Source of the DNA: Alphaproteobacteria bacterium UBA1301
GTDB lineage: Bacteria; Pseudomonadota; Alphaproteobacteria; Micropepsales; Micropepsaceae
Assembly (NCBI GenBank): GCA_002307725.1
Contig: DBUB01000001.1
Coordinates: 1 to 64,000 of the forward strand
Direction of reading: 5' to 3'
Length of the DNA: 64,000 nt
Shown: positions 42,869 through 52,423 of the stretch, in pieces
Layout of the letters: each line of letters begins with the position of its first letter
Position numbering within the stretch: position 1 is the stretch's first letter
Notes under the pieces: model-generated
Told to the model about the DNA's origin: nothing
Seen by the model: the letters and a program-made list of their open reading frames with translations, nothing else
Databases searched by the model: none
Translations under genes and position numbers: made by a program

Positions 42869-43840
42869 TCAGACCGGACGCATGCGGCGCGCCATCGCGA
42901 TGGCCGCCTGCATGTTGCCCGGCCGGGCAACACCTTTCCAGGCGATATCAAACGCCGTGCCTTGATCGACCGACGTGCGCAACACCGGCAAACCGGCGGT
43001 GATGTTCACCGTCGCGTGACGACCGATCAGCTTGGCCGGGATATGACCTTGGTCGTGAAACTGGGCGACAACAATGTCGTATTTCCCATCAATGGCTTGC
43101 TCGAATACGACATCGCCCGGGATAGGCCCGGTGGCGAGGATTCCTTCGGCACAAGCCGCCGTCACAGCGGGAACCACCTGTTCCTGGTCTTCCAGGCCGT
43201 AAAGCCCGCCTTCGCCAGCGTGCGGATTGACCGCCGCCACCGCGACCCGCGGCTTGGCAATGCCCATGGTCAACATGTGACGATGGGCTGCCCGGATGGT
43301 GTCCAGGATGAGCTCGGTCCGGCACAGTCCGGCCACCTTGGCCAGCGACACATGCGTCGTGACGTGGATCACGGAAAGCTGCGGACAGGCTAGAACGGCG
43401 TAGCATTTCTTGACGCCGGTAAAAAGCGACAGCAGGCCAGCATGGCCGTTGAGGGCATAGCCGGCCATGCGGATGGCGGTCTTGTTCAGCGCTGCGGTGC
43501 AGATGACATCGATTTTCTTGGCCATTGCCAGATCCACAGCCGTCTTAATGATACGGCAGCCAACTTCGCCAGCATCCGCCGAAAGCTGGCCCGGCAGGAT
43601 CGCATCCCGGTTCCTGGCCTCAACCGGCAAGAGGGGCACGGCCCCCGCCGGAATGTTCCCATCAGGGGAAACGAACGTGAGGTCAGCCCCGACCAGATCA
43701 CTGGCCCGCGCCATGAACACCGGATCGCCGATCACCAACGTCGCCGCCCGGTCCGCGGCCGGCATGTCCTTGAGAGCCTTGCAGATTACTTCCGGCCCGA
43801 TTCCGGCCGGATCGCCCATCGTCAGCCCAATTCTGTTCAT
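42869..43840 (-). CDS. PdxA-family dehydrogenase (PdxA2-like)
   Basis: A 323-residue enzyme of the 4-hydroxythreonine-4-phosphate dehydrogenase family: LTMGDPAGIGPEVICKALKD at the N-terminus, the metal-site His in LNGHAGLLSLF and VIHVTTHVSLAKVAGL, AAVNPHAGEGGLYGLEDQEQ and VVAQFHDQGHIPAKL. Members called PdxA2 oxidatively decarboxylate 4-phospho-D-threonate or -D-erythronate to dihydroxyacetone phosphate. The divergent four-carbon acid-sugar kinase makes that role more likely here than vitamin B6 synthesis. GGAG precedes ATG 43840. It converges on the VOC gene with an 18-base gap. Confidence 0.9.
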   Translation of the reverse strand: MNRIGLTMGDPAGIGPEVICKALKDMPAADRAATLVIGDPVFMARASDLVGADLTFVSPDGNIPAGAVPLLPVEARNRDAILPGQLSADAGEVGCRIIKTAVDLAMAKKIDVICTAALNKTAIRMAGYALNGHAGLLSLFTGVKKCYAVLACPQLSVIHVTTHVSLAKVAGLCRTELILDTIRAAHRHMLTMGIAKPRVAVAAVNPHAGEGGLYGLEDQEQVVPAVTAACAEGILATGPIPGDVVFEQAIDGKYDIVVAQFHDQGHIPAKLIGRHATVNITAGLPVLRTSVDQGTAFDIAWKGVARPGNMQAAIAMARRMRPV

Positions 43841-43919
43841 CAGTCACTCCGTGCCCGAACGCCGCAGTCCGCCCGACAGCCGAAGTTGAAGGACGAAAGC
43901 GCTCAAACATCACACGATT

Positions 43920-43936
43920 AATGTTGTATGTATAGT
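43920..43936. promoter_or_regulatory. Candidate operator C between pdxA and kinase genes
   Basis: TAATGTTGTATGTATAG is a relaxed match to the AT-rich motifs at 39098 and 42233. It lies about 80 bases from both divergent starts. Confidence 0.45.
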
Positions 43937-44018
43937 TTTTTTTGGTACATTCTGCGGAATCTGCTCACGCCCGCCGGATTTCAGTGTGATTTGTTCCGGG
44001 CCTCAGGAGCAACGGACC

Positions 44019-45383
44019 ATGACGAACAACCAAAGCCGCGACGATAAATTGCTCCTGTCCTTTTATGGAGACGATGTCACCGGCTCGACCGATGTGCTGG
44101 AAGCAGCGGCATTGGCCGGGGTGCCTGCGATTCTGTTCCTGGCGCCGCCGACGGCGGAGCAGCTGCAGCGTTATCGTGGTGTCCGCGTCGTGGGCGTTGC
44201 CGGCGACAGCCGCAGTCGCACACCGGCATGGATGCAAGCCAACCTGCCCAACGTGTTTCAGGCACTTAAAGCCGTTGGTGCGCCGGTGGTGCATTACAAA
44301 ACCTGCTCCACCTTCGATTCCTCTCCGGATACCGGGAGCATCGGCCGCGCCATCGACATCGGCATTGACGGCTTTGGAACGCCAGTGCCGGTCGTGGTCG
44401 GTGTCGTCCCCCATCGCCGCTTCGTCGTCTTCTCGACGCTGTTCGCGGCCGGTCACGTCGGCGGCACCCGCGAGGTCTACCGGATCGACCGCCACCCAAC
44501 CATGAGCCGGCATCCCATCACGCCGATGGATGAAGCCGATCTTCGCTTGCACCTCGGCAAACAAACGGCGCGGCCAATTGCCGGGTTTGACCAATGCCAG
44601 ATGTCCGGCGATGGCTTCGCGGCACGGTTTGCCGAGTTGGATGCCGACATCGTCATCCTCGATACGTTCGATGCCGCCACGACCCGCCGCTGCGGCGAAT
44701 TGCTGGCTCAACTGGCCGCCCAGCGGCAAATCTTCGTCGCCGGGTCCTCCGGTGTCGAATACGCCTATTTCGATTACCTCATGGCGGCCGGAATACTGCC
44801 GACACCGGCTGTGCCGCGGCCTTGCGGACCGGCCGACAAGATCATCGCCGTCTACGGCAGTTGCTCACCCGTCAGCGCCAAGCAGATCGAATGGGCCGAG
44901 AACAACGGCATGACCGTCATCGCCGCAGACACCGTGGCACTGGTCGAGGACGCTGACGCCGCGGAAATGGCCTGCGCAAAACAAATGGCCGCGGCATTGT
45001 CGCAAAGCCGCGGCGTCGTTCTGTGTACGGCACGCGGCCCCAACGATCCCAGCATCGCACGCACCCGCGCGGCGCTGGAGCGGACAGGGCACAGCGCGCA
45101 CGACAGTTCGCAGCTCCTCGGGATCCGTCTCGGCCGCGTGATGAAACGCGCGATCGAACGCACCGGAACGCGCCGCGCCGTTCTGGCCGGCGGTGACAGC
45201 TCAAGCCATGCCATTCCCCAGCTCGACATCGAAGCGCTGGAATATGCCGGTCCCATGGTTTCCGGTGCCCCGCTGTGCCGGGCTTATGCGAAGAATCCGA
45301 GACTTGATGGACTGGAAATTGTACTCAAAGGCGGTCAAGCCGGCGAACCAGATTTTCTGGGCCGATTGATCGCAGGGCATTGA
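44019..45383 (+). CDS. Four-carbon acid-sugar kinase family protein (DUF1537)
   Basis: A 454-residue kinase of the OtnK/DtnK family: SFYGDDVTGSTDVLEAAALA in the N-terminal substrate domain, HYKTCSTFDSSPDTGSIGRA, then IAVYGSCSPVSAKQIEWAE and the nucleotide-binding segment RRAVLAGGDSSSHAIPQ ... EIVLKGGQAGEPDFLG. Characterised members phosphorylate D-threonate, D-erythronate, L-threonate or 3-oxo-isoapionate. Pairing with PdxA2 favours D-threonate or D-erythronate. AGGAG lies ten bases before ATG 44019. It leads an operon with a DeoR repressor, an aldolase and two glycosidases. Confidence 0.9.
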   Translation: MTNNQSRDDKLLLSFYGDDVTGSTDVLEAAALAGVPAILFLAPPTAEQLQRYRGVRVVGVAGDSRSRTPAWMQANLPNVFQALKAVGAPVVHYKTCSTFDSSPDTGSIGRAIDIGIDGFGTPVPVVVGVVPHRRFVVFSTLFAAGHVGGTREVYRIDRHPTMSRHPITPMDEADLRLHLGKQTARPIAGFDQCQMSGDGFAARFAELDADIVILDTFDAATTRRCGELLAQLAAQRQIFVAGSSGVEYAYFDYLMAAGILPTPAVPRPCGPADKIIAVYGSCSPVSAKQIEWAENNGMTVIAADTVALVEDADAAEMACAKQMAAALSQSRGVVLCTARGPNDPSIARTRAALERTGHSAHDSSQLLGIRLGRVMKRAIERTGTRRAVLAGGDSSSHAIPQLDIEALEYAGPMVSGAPLCRAYAKNPRLDGLEIVLKGGQAGEPDFLGRLIAGH

Positions 45384-45402
45384 GACAAAGGGGAACCAGA
45401 CC

Positions 45403-46161
45403 ATGGATGCCGAAGAACGCCGCAGGGAACTGCTCAAAGTCGTACAGACCCGCAAGTCCGTCGGGCTCGACGAGCTTGTCGAACATCTTAGCGTCAGCCG
45501 GATGACCGTACATCGCGATCTGGATCTCTTGGCGAGCCGCGGGCTCCTGCGCAAGCAACGCGGCGGCGCCTCAGCCGAAAGCTCGCTGCTGTTCGAAAGC
45601 AATTTTCATTACCGGCAGGAAGTTTATCAGCCCGAGAAGCTCGCCCTCGCCAAGGCCGCCGCCCGGCTGATCGAACCCGGCCATGTGATCATGCTCGACG
45701 ACAGCACCACGACGCTGCAGATCTGCGATGAAATCGCGGAGGTCGAGAATGTCACCGTCATCACCAACTCGCTGGCGGTCTGCGAAAAACTGCGCGCGAA
45801 GCCGAGCACCCATCTCGTGCTGGCTGGCGGCAACTACAACGACACGCTCGAAGGCTTCTACGGCCTGCTCTGCGAACAGACTTTGCGCAAGCTGCGGGCC
45901 GACTGGGCCTTCATGTCCGCCCCGTCGGTCATCGGAACCTGCCTCTATCATCAGGACCAGGAAGTCGTCCGCATCAAGCGCGCCATGATGGAGGCCGCGG
46001 AAAAGTCCGTGATGCTTCTCGTCGCCGCGAAGTTCCGCACCCGCGCTCTGACGCAATTCGCCGAACTCTCGGAATTCAACCACATCTTCATCGATCGGCA
46101 GATCGATCCCGCAGCAGCGAAATCGCTGCAACAAGCGGCGATACCATTCGAACTCGTCTAG
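45403..46161 (+). CDS. DeoR-family transcriptional repressor
   Basis: A 252-residue regulator. Its N-terminal HTH is RRELLKVVQTRKSVGLDELV / HLSVSRMTVHRDLDLLASRG, and the C-terminal DeoR sensor domain has MLDDSTTTLQICDEIAEVEN, LVLAGGNYNDTLEGFYGLL and LVAAKFRTRALTQFAELSEF. DeoR proteins respond to phosphorylated sugars; here a phospho-acid made by the kinase would be a good inducer. It is the second gene of the kinase operon, 19 bases after it, and may control this operon. Confidence 0.93.
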   Translation: MDAEERRRELLKVVQTRKSVGLDELVEHLSVSRMTVHRDLDLLASRGLLRKQRGGASAESSLLFESNFHYRQEVYQPEKLALAKAAARLIEPGHVIMLDDSTTTLQICDEIAEVENVTVITNSLAVCEKLRAKPSTHLVLAGGNYNDTLEGFYGLLCEQTLRKLRADWAFMSAPSVIGTCLYHQDQEVVRIKRAMMEAAEKSVMLLVAAKFRTRALTQFAELSEFNHIFIDRQIDPAAAKSLQQAAIPFELV

Positions 46162-46174
46162 CGAAAGAAAGTCT

Positions 46175-47032
46175 ATGTCTCCTCTGGGTACCCAAATCCG
46201 CCTTTCCCGCATCATCAACAACAAGACGCAGCGCGGCTTCTGTGTCGCGATGGACCACGCGTTGCATCTTGGCAGTTGCAAAGGTTTGGAACACCCGGAA
46301 GCCATGCTGGACGCCATGGCCGAAGCCGGCGTCAATGGCGTGATCCTGCCGCTTGGTTCGGCCCTGCGCTATGGCGAGCGCCTGGTCCGCAACGGCGGCC
46401 CGGCCCTGATTTTGCGGCTCGATCAGACGACCATGTGGCGCGAAGGCACGGCTCTCGACTACAAGGACGGCCATACCCGCCTGATTGCCTCGGTCAATGA
46501 CGCCATCGCCTTGGGCGCCGAGGCGGTGATCAATTATATGTTCGTCGCCCACAACGACCCGGCCGAAGAAACCATCGCGTTCCGCTCCACCGCCGACGTC
46601 AACGCCGCAGCCCGGGCGGCCGGCATCGTTCATATCGTCGAGACCATGGGGGCCCGCCACGCCCTCGCTAAAGATATCCATGACGGCGCGTTCGTCGGTT
46701 TTCATGCCCGTATCGGCGTCGAGATGGGCGCCGACATCATCAAAACCGACTGGCCAGGTAGCGTCGACAAGCTGCGCAGCATTGCCGCCGAATTGCCGGT
46801 GCCGGTCATGCTGGCGGGGGGGCCACGCGGCAAGTCCGACCGTGGCACGCTTGAACTGGTGTCCTCTGTGATCAAGGCTGGTGCCGCCGGCATCCTATTT
46901 GGCCGCGCTATCTTTGCGGCCACCGAACCGTTCGCCGTCATGCGGGCCTGCCACGCCCTCGTGCACACCAATTGCAGCGTCGACGAAGCCATCGAACTTG
47001 CCGGCTTCCGCGCCATGCCGCAGGCGGTCTAG
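46175..47032 (+). CDS. Class I aldolase, DeoC/LacD/LsrF-like
   Basis: A 285-residue TIM-barrel aldolase. The likely Schiff-base Lys190 is in MGADIIKTDWPGSVDKL; other conserved parts are FCVAMDHALHLGSCKGLEHP near the start and the phosphate-site glycines PVMLAGGPRGKSDRG and IKAGAAGILFGRAIFA. This pattern fits class I fructose-bisphosphate/LsrF-type aldolases. It follows the DeoR gene by 13 bases. PdxA2 alone would already yield DHAP, so the aldolase implies another phosphorylated intermediate or a second branch of the pathway. Confidence 0.85.
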   Translation: MSPLGTQIRLSRIINNKTQRGFCVAMDHALHLGSCKGLEHPEAMLDAMAEAGVNGVILPLGSALRYGERLVRNGGPALILRLDQTTMWREGTALDYKDGHTRLIASVNDAIALGAEAVINYMFVAHNDPAEETIAFRSTADVNAAARAAGIVHIVETMGARHALAKDIHDGAFVGFHARIGVEMGADIIKTDWPGSVDKLRSIAAELPVPVMLAGGPRGKSDRGTLELVSSVIKAGAAGILFGRAIFAATEPFAVMRACHALVHTNCSVDEAIELAGFRAMPQAV

Positions 47033-47076
47033 TCGATACAAGGCACGGCGACACGAGCGTGCGAAAGGCGTGAGTC

Positions 47077-49317
47077 ATGGTTCGTCCGATGATGCGGTTG
47101 TGCGGTTCGGCGCTGGTTGTTTCCGGCGCCCTGCTTGGCACCGTTGCCACGGCCAGTCCCGCCCTTCAACCGTTTACGATTGACCACGAAAACCACGCCG
47201 CGTCGGCCCTTGACGTCAGCTTTCTGCTCGACAAGACCGCCGGTGAAAGCGGTTTCATCCGCATCAAGAACGGCCATCTGGTCCATGCCGACGGCCGCCG
47301 GTTTCGCTGTTGGGGCGTCAATCTGGGCGGCTGGACGCCCGGCTCCGCTCTGCTGCCGCCGAAAGACAGCGCCGACGTCTATGCAGCAGCGCTCGCCCGG
47401 CTCGGCGTCAATTGCGTGCGCCTGCATTTCCTCGATATGCCCAACAAATCGGTCTCCGTCCCCGGGCAAGGCGGCGCCGGGCCCAACGGCGAGGCCCTGA
47501 AAGAACCAGTGTCGAACACGCCGGCCGGTCTGATCGACGCCAGCCGCAACGATTCCAGATCCCTTGCTCCCGAGCAGCTCGACCGCCTCGACTATCTGGT
47601 CTATCGGCTGAAAAGCCACGGCATCTATGTCGATCTCAATCTGAATGTCGGGCGGTTTTACCGAGCCGACGACGGCGTGCCGGACTCCGACCTGATCGGG
47701 ACCGCCAAGGGGATGACCTATTTCGGCCCCGAACTCATCGCGCGCCAGAAAGAATACGCCCGCAACCTGATTCAGCACATCAATCCCTACACGCATACCG
47801 CCTATAGCGACGAGCCGGCGATCGCAATCGTCGAAGTGGTGAACGAGAATTCGCTTACCGAATTCTGGATGCGCAATTGGGTACGCGGCGAGCACGACAA
47901 GAACACGCCACGCGTTCAGCTCGATCTAACGCCGCATTACAAGGCCCTGCTGACCGCACAGTATAATGACTGGTTGAGCCGCACGCATAAGCCGGCCCAA
48001 TTGGAACGGCTACGCCGGATGTGGGGCGTGGCTACCGGACAGCCAGTTGCCCTGCTGCGCCGGGGCGAATTCGCCGCCGTGCCGAAGGAACGCTTCAACA
48101 CCGAGTTGGCCTTCTACACCCATGTCGAGACCACGTTCTTCCAGGACATGTGCGCGTACCTGCGCAAGGATCTCGGCGTGAAGGTTCCGATCATCCCGAC
48201 GGCCGATCACACCTACTTTATCTCCGGCCTGCCGCTGCTGCGCACGACCTCGGCGTTCGAGCTCCAGGATGCTCACGCATATTGGCAGCATCCGGCCATC
48301 TACGGCCGCCGCGCCACGCCCATGCTCGACGATCCGCTACACTCGATGGTGGTGAAGCTGGCGCGCACTGCCATGGCCGGCAAACCGTTCACCGTCAGCG
48401 AAATCAATGAGCCGTTTCCCAACGATTATCGCAGCGAGATGATTCCCATCATCGCCAGCTACGCTGCCTTTCAGGATTGGGACGCGGTGTTCTTCTACAG
48501 CATGGAACCCAAGCTGAACGGTCAATGGCAAGCGACGATCGGCGATTTTTTCGATATCGCCCAAGACCCGATCAATATCGCCGAACTGCCGCTCGGCGCC
48601 CTAACTTTCCTGCGCCACGACGTGCAAACGGCCAAGCAGACCATCGCGCGCAGTTATTCGACGGCCGATATCAACGAATCGGCCCGGGCGCCGCTGAGCA
48701 GCAAACCATATTTCACACCCGGCTTTGCGCTGTCGCTACCACTGCAGCACGGCTCGCGCATCCGCTGTCTCGATTGCGCCCCGCTGGGCCGCATCGCGGT
48801 GCCGCAAGGCGACGACCTCTTTAGCGATACCGGAGAGTTGCGCTGGCATGCCGCCGGCGAGCACACCGGCTTTTTGACCACCCAGACCGAGCGAACCGAG
48901 ATCATCAGCGGCTTCACAGCGGAGGCATCGCGCAAAGGCGGCACCACGCCCCATCTCAGCGCCGATATTGCCAACGACTTCGCCACGGTCGCCTTGAGTT
49001 CGCTCGACGGCAAGGCGCTTTCGGTTTCCGACCGCATGATGCTGGTCGCCACCGCAACGGCGAACAATTCCGGCGCCATCTGGGACCGCCGCCACGCCAT
49101 GATGGCAAAATGGGGGGCGGCACCGACCCTGCTCGAACCCGTCACCGGCTGGATCATGTTCAAGAATCTCGACGGAGCGATCAAGGTCACGGTGACGCCC
49201 TACGACGGCGCCGGCCGGGCCCTGGCGCCCATCGACGCACGCATGCTGGAGGATGGATGGGAAATCCCCGTCGGCACACCAGCAGCAACGAATTACCTGG
49301 TCTCTGTCACACGTTAA
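47077..49317 (+). CDS. Exported clan-A-like glycoside hydrolase (cellulase/GH5-like)
   Basis: A 746-residue exported enzyme with a Sec signal (MVRPMMRLCGSALVVSGALL ... ATAS). The barrel contains GRRFRCWGVNLGGWTPGSA, NCVRLHFLDMPNK, SHGIYVDLNLNVGR and the acid/base Asn-Glu in IVEVVNENSLTEFWMRN; KPFTVSEINEPFPNDYRSE may hold the nucleophile Glu. A beta-sandwich-like C-terminus follows (residues ~530-746). The fold suggests GH5 or a related clan A family, but the exact family was not recognised. It lies 44 bases after the aldolase gene in the same operon. Confidence 0.75.
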   Translation: MVRPMMRLCGSALVVSGALLGTVATASPALQPFTIDHENHAASALDVSFLLDKTAGESGFIRIKNGHLVHADGRRFRCWGVNLGGWTPGSALLPPKDSADVYAAALARLGVNCVRLHFLDMPNKSVSVPGQGGAGPNGEALKEPVSNTPAGLIDASRNDSRSLAPEQLDRLDYLVYRLKSHGIYVDLNLNVGRFYRADDGVPDSDLIGTAKGMTYFGPELIARQKEYARNLIQHINPYTHTAYSDEPAIAIVEVVNENSLTEFWMRNWVRGEHDKNTPRVQLDLTPHYKALLTAQYNDWLSRTHKPAQLERLRRMWGVATGQPVALLRRGEFAAVPKERFNTELAFYTHVETTFFQDMCAYLRKDLGVKVPIIPTADHTYFISGLPLLRTTSAFELQDAHAYWQHPAIYGRRATPMLDDPLHSMVVKLARTAMAGKPFTVSEINEPFPNDYRSEMIPIIASYAAFQDWDAVFFYSMEPKLNGQWQATIGDFFDIAQDPINIAELPLGALTFLRHDVQTAKQTIARSYSTADINESARAPLSSKPYFTPGFALSLPLQHGSRIRCLDCAPLGRIAVPQGDDLFSDTGELRWHAAGEHTGFLTTQTERTEIISGFTAEASRKGGTTPHLSADIANDFATVALSSLDGKALSVSDRMMLVATATANNSGAIWDRRHAMMAKWGAAPTLLEPVTGWIMFKNLDGAIKVTVTPYDGAGRALAPIDARMLEDGWEIPVGTPAATNYLVSVTR

Positions 49318-49347
49318 CCGGCTTTCCTGGCACCAAGAGGCTTCACG

Positions 49348-51141
49348 ATGTTCGAACTATCCCGCAGGAACCTGTTGCAAGGTGCGACGTTTGCCGCCGC
49401 CATCGGCGAAGCCGTGGCCCAGCCGGCGCGTCCGTCTGGCCGCGAAACCGTGCAAGAATTCGCCTATCAGGACGTCACCCTGACTGGCGGTCCGCTGGGC
49501 GAACAATATAACTGGATGAAGGCGCATTTCCTCGCGCTCGATAACGACCGCCTGCTGAAAGCTTATCGCCAGCATGCCGGGCTCGACGCACCGGGCAAAG
49601 ACATGGGCGGCTGGTACGATCCCGACGGCTTCGTGCCCGGACTGACCTTGGGGCAATACATCTCGGGCCTAGCCCGTTTCGGCCGCGCCACGGGCGAGCC
49701 GGCGTTTCACGCCAAAGTCGCTTACCTCGTCGGGGAATTTGCCAAGATCATCGCGCACAATCCCAACCCCTTTGCCGGTGTGAATACCGAAAAGCAATGG
49801 GCGGCCTATGTCTACGACAAGCATGCCATCGGCCTGATCGACGCCTATGACCTCAGCCATGTGCAAGCGGCGGCCGAGCTTCTGCCGCGCGTCTACAATG
49901 GCGCCAAGCCGTTCATCTCGCCAGTAAGCCGGGACCGCATCGGCAAGAAGGACCCGCCCTATGACGAGACCTATATCCTGTCGGAAAATCTGTTCGCTGC
50001 GGCGCGGGTCACCGGCGACAGCAAATTCCGCGCGCTCGGCGAGCATTATCTCCTTAACAAGGAATTCTTCGATCCGCTGGCAAAGGGCGACGACATCCTG
50101 CCGGGCGCCCACGCCTACAGCCATGCCATCGGCCTCAGTTCCGGCGCCGCAGCCTACCTCGTCCTCGGCGACGTCAAATACAAGAACGCCCTGGTCAATG
50201 CCTGGCGCTTCCTCGAACTACAACGCTATGCCTCTGGCGGCTGGGGACCGGAAGAGCAATTCGTAAAACCCCACACCGGCGCGCTGTACAACAGCCTCTT
50301 CAGCACCAAAGCCCATTTCGAAACGCCTTGCGGCAGCTATGCCAATACCAAACTGGCGCGCTATCTGCTGCGTTTCACAGGCGACGCCCGCTACGGCGAC
50401 GGGTTGGAACGGGATCTGTTCAATACGATTCTGGCGGTCAGAAAGCCCGACACCGACGGCGACTACCCCTATTACTCCAGCTATGGCCCCGCCTCGCACA
50501 AGGAATACTACCCGCGCAAATGGCCCTGCTGCTCCGGCACCCTGGCCCAATGCGTGGCGGATTATCCGCTCAACATTTATTTCCACGCGGCCGACCGGTT
50601 GTACGTGAATCTCTATACCCCCTCCGAGGTGCGCTGGTCACGGCATGGTCAGCCCGTCACGCTGCGCCAGGAAACGGATTTTCCCGACGGCGATCAGGCA
50701 CGGCTGCGGATCGCGCTGCAACATCCGGCAAAATTCACGCTGGCGCTGCGCATTCCGGGCTGGATCTCCGGACGCCCCAGCATCCTGGTCAACGGACACC
50801 CCATCGCGGTTCCCACCACACCCGGCCAATTTGCCCTGATCGAACGGCAGTGGAACAATGGCGACGTCGTCGAACTAACGCTGCCGCAAACGCAGCGGAC
50901 GCTGGCGATCGACGATCAGCATAGCGATACGGTCGCCTTGATGCGTGGCCCGGTGATGTATGTCAGCGCCGCACCAACCGCGATCACGACGCCACATGTC
51001 ATCGCCCCAAACCAGGCTGTGACGGCGCTGTCGCCGCCGGACGCGGCCGGCGCAACAAAAAAGAACGGCAACGAAAGTACCTTCGTGCCGTTCTATCTTG
51101 TCGACGACGAAACTTACGACACCTATCATAAGCTCGGCTGA
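49348..51141 (+). CDS. GH127-family beta-L-arabinofuranosidase-like protein
   Basis: A 597-residue protein with a Tat signal (MFELSRRNLLQGATFAAAIG). The (alpha/alpha)6 domain carries Glu325 and Cys328 (HFETPCGSYANTKLARYLL) and Cys394-Cys395 (WPCCSGTLAQCVADY), the residues that in GH127 bind zinc and supply the cysteine nucleophile. A beta-sandwich domain follows. GH127 enzymes remove beta-L-arabinofuranose; related subfamilies (GH146) also exist. The ETPC spacing and CCSGT variant differ from the first characterised enzyme as I recall it. It ends the kinase operon, 30 bases after the previous gene, and is the only cysteine-type glycosidase recognised in the window. Confidence 0.85.
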   Translation: MFELSRRNLLQGATFAAAIGEAVAQPARPSGRETVQEFAYQDVTLTGGPLGEQYNWMKAHFLALDNDRLLKAYRQHAGLDAPGKDMGGWYDPDGFVPGLTLGQYISGLARFGRATGEPAFHAKVAYLVGEFAKIIAHNPNPFAGVNTEKQWAAYVYDKHAIGLIDAYDLSHVQAAAELLPRVYNGAKPFISPVSRDRIGKKDPPYDETYILSENLFAAARVTGDSKFRALGEHYLLNKEFFDPLAKGDDILPGAHAYSHAIGLSSGAAAYLVLGDVKYKNALVNAWRFLELQRYASGGWGPEEQFVKPHTGALYNSLFSTKAHFETPCGSYANTKLARYLLRFTGDARYGDGLERDLFNTILAVRKPDTDGDYPYYSSYGPASHKEYYPRKWPCCSGTLAQCVADYPLNIYFHAADRLYVNLYTPSEVRWSRHGQPVTLRQETDFPDGDQARLRIALQHPAKFTLALRIPGWISGRPSILVNGHPIAVPTTPGQFALIERQWNNGDVVELTLPQTQRTLAIDDQHSDTVALMRGPVMYVSAAPTAITTPHVIAPNQAVTALSPPDAAGATKKNGNESTFVPFYLVDDETYDTYHKLG

Positions 51142-51147
51142 ACGAGT

Positions 51148-52404
51148 TTAAAGATCGGCCTGGATCTGTTCGAGAGTTTTGCCTTCGTTGCGCGGCGCCC
51201 AGATGATGCCGATCAACCCGCTGGCAGCCTGGAACCCCGTCAGAATCCAGGCCAGGGTGGTAAAGCCGGTCGCGGTCAGAATCGGCACGAAGAAACTCCA
51301 GAAGCCAAGCGCAATACGCACGACGGCGAAGGCAATGCCTTGGGCCGTGCTGCGCAACAGCGTCGGAAACAGTTCGGCGCTCCAGAGCTGAAAGAACGGC
51401 TGCGCCCCGAAGCCGCCGCCGAGCGATGTCAACACGACGTAGAGCAACGCCACCGGCGTGGTGAGCGGAAATAGCGCCAACAGCGCCATGCCGACCGTGC
51501 CAATGATCGACGCGGCGGTGAACATCAGCCGTTGATTCACATGGTCCGCAAATCGCATGAAAATGAAGACAATCGACAAAATGCCGACCATGAAGCTCAA
51601 CGCCTGAAAAGCGATGCTCGCCGCTACGGTTTGGGCGCCAACCGTGTGCAGAATATAGGGCAGGAAAAATCCGTTGGTGCCAGCCCAGAAATTCCACGCG
51701 CCGTACATGCCGACCAGGAACACCATTGATTTGAGGTGCTTCGGCTTCAACAATTCGCGCGGACTGGCGAGCCGGGCGGCTTGATCACCGGCTTCGGCTT
51801 TCGCCGCGATCCAGCGTTCGGATTCATGCATCCCCGACCGCAGCAACATCAAAACCACGGCAAGAATGGCGAGATGGGCGAAGACGATGCGGGCGCCGAG
51901 CATGCCGAGCGGCATCAAGGCCAGCGACGCCAAAAGCACGACCACGGGTCCCAAATACCACAACACCTGTGCCACGCCGCTGCGCTGACCGCGGGCGCCC
52001 TGTGGCGCCTGATCGGCGATCAGCGACCAGGACGCGGGAACCGCCGCACCGACCGCCAGTCCGACTTGAACGAAGCCGATAACGATCATCCAAGGCGCGA
52101 CGGCAAAAACCAGCCACAACATGCCGACGGCATAGAACGCCATATTGGCGAGGTATATTCGCCTGCGGCCGAACAGGTCGCACAGCCTGCCGCCGACAAT
52201 GGCGCCAATGCCTGCCGAGATCGAATTGGCACCAATCGCGCCGAGCAACCCGACAAAGGGCGTGCTCAGATGGTACACCTCAACCCACAGGGACAGCGTT
52301 GCGGCGCTGGCGACGATCGAACCGGCATCGATGTAATTGGCGATCGCCGCCAGGATCGTGCCCTTCCAGCTTGCGGCGCGCTGCGCCGCCTCGTCCGCTG
52401 TCAT
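51148..52404 (-). CDS. MFS transporter
   Basis: A 418-residue major facilitator protein with twelve predicted membrane helices and the loop motifs GGRLCDLFGRRRIYLAN and RSGVAQVLWYLGPVVVLLAS. Its resemblance is to sugar or organic-acid porters. ATG 52404 follows AAGG; an upstream open stretch to 52575 overlaps the GH78 gene and is not used. It is the last gene of the rhamnosidase operon, 19 bases after GH78. A cytosolic GH78 suggests it could import rhamnose-containing oligosaccharides, glycosides or free rhamnose. Confidence 0.85.
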   Translation of the reverse strand: MTADEAAQRAASWKGTILAAIANYIDAGSIVASAATLSLWVEVYHLSTPFVGLLGAIGANSISAGIGAIVGGRLCDLFGRRRIYLANMAFYAVGMLWLVFAVAPWMIVIGFVQVGLAVGAAVPASWSLIADQAPQGARGQRSGVAQVLWYLGPVVVLLASLALMPLGMLGARIVFAHLAILAVVLMLLRSGMHESERWIAAKAEAGDQAARLASPRELLKPKHLKSMVFLVGMYGAWNFWAGTNGFFLPYILHTVGAQTVAASIAFQALSFMVGILSIVFIFMRFADHVNQRLMFTAASIIGTVGMALLALFPLTTPVALLYVVLTSLGGGFGAQPFFQLWSAELFPTLLRSTAQGIAFAVVRIALGFWSFFVPILTATGFTTLAWILTGFQAASGLIGIIWAPRNEGKTLEQIQADL

Positions 52405-52423
52405 TTTGGTTTGCCTTCCCTGA

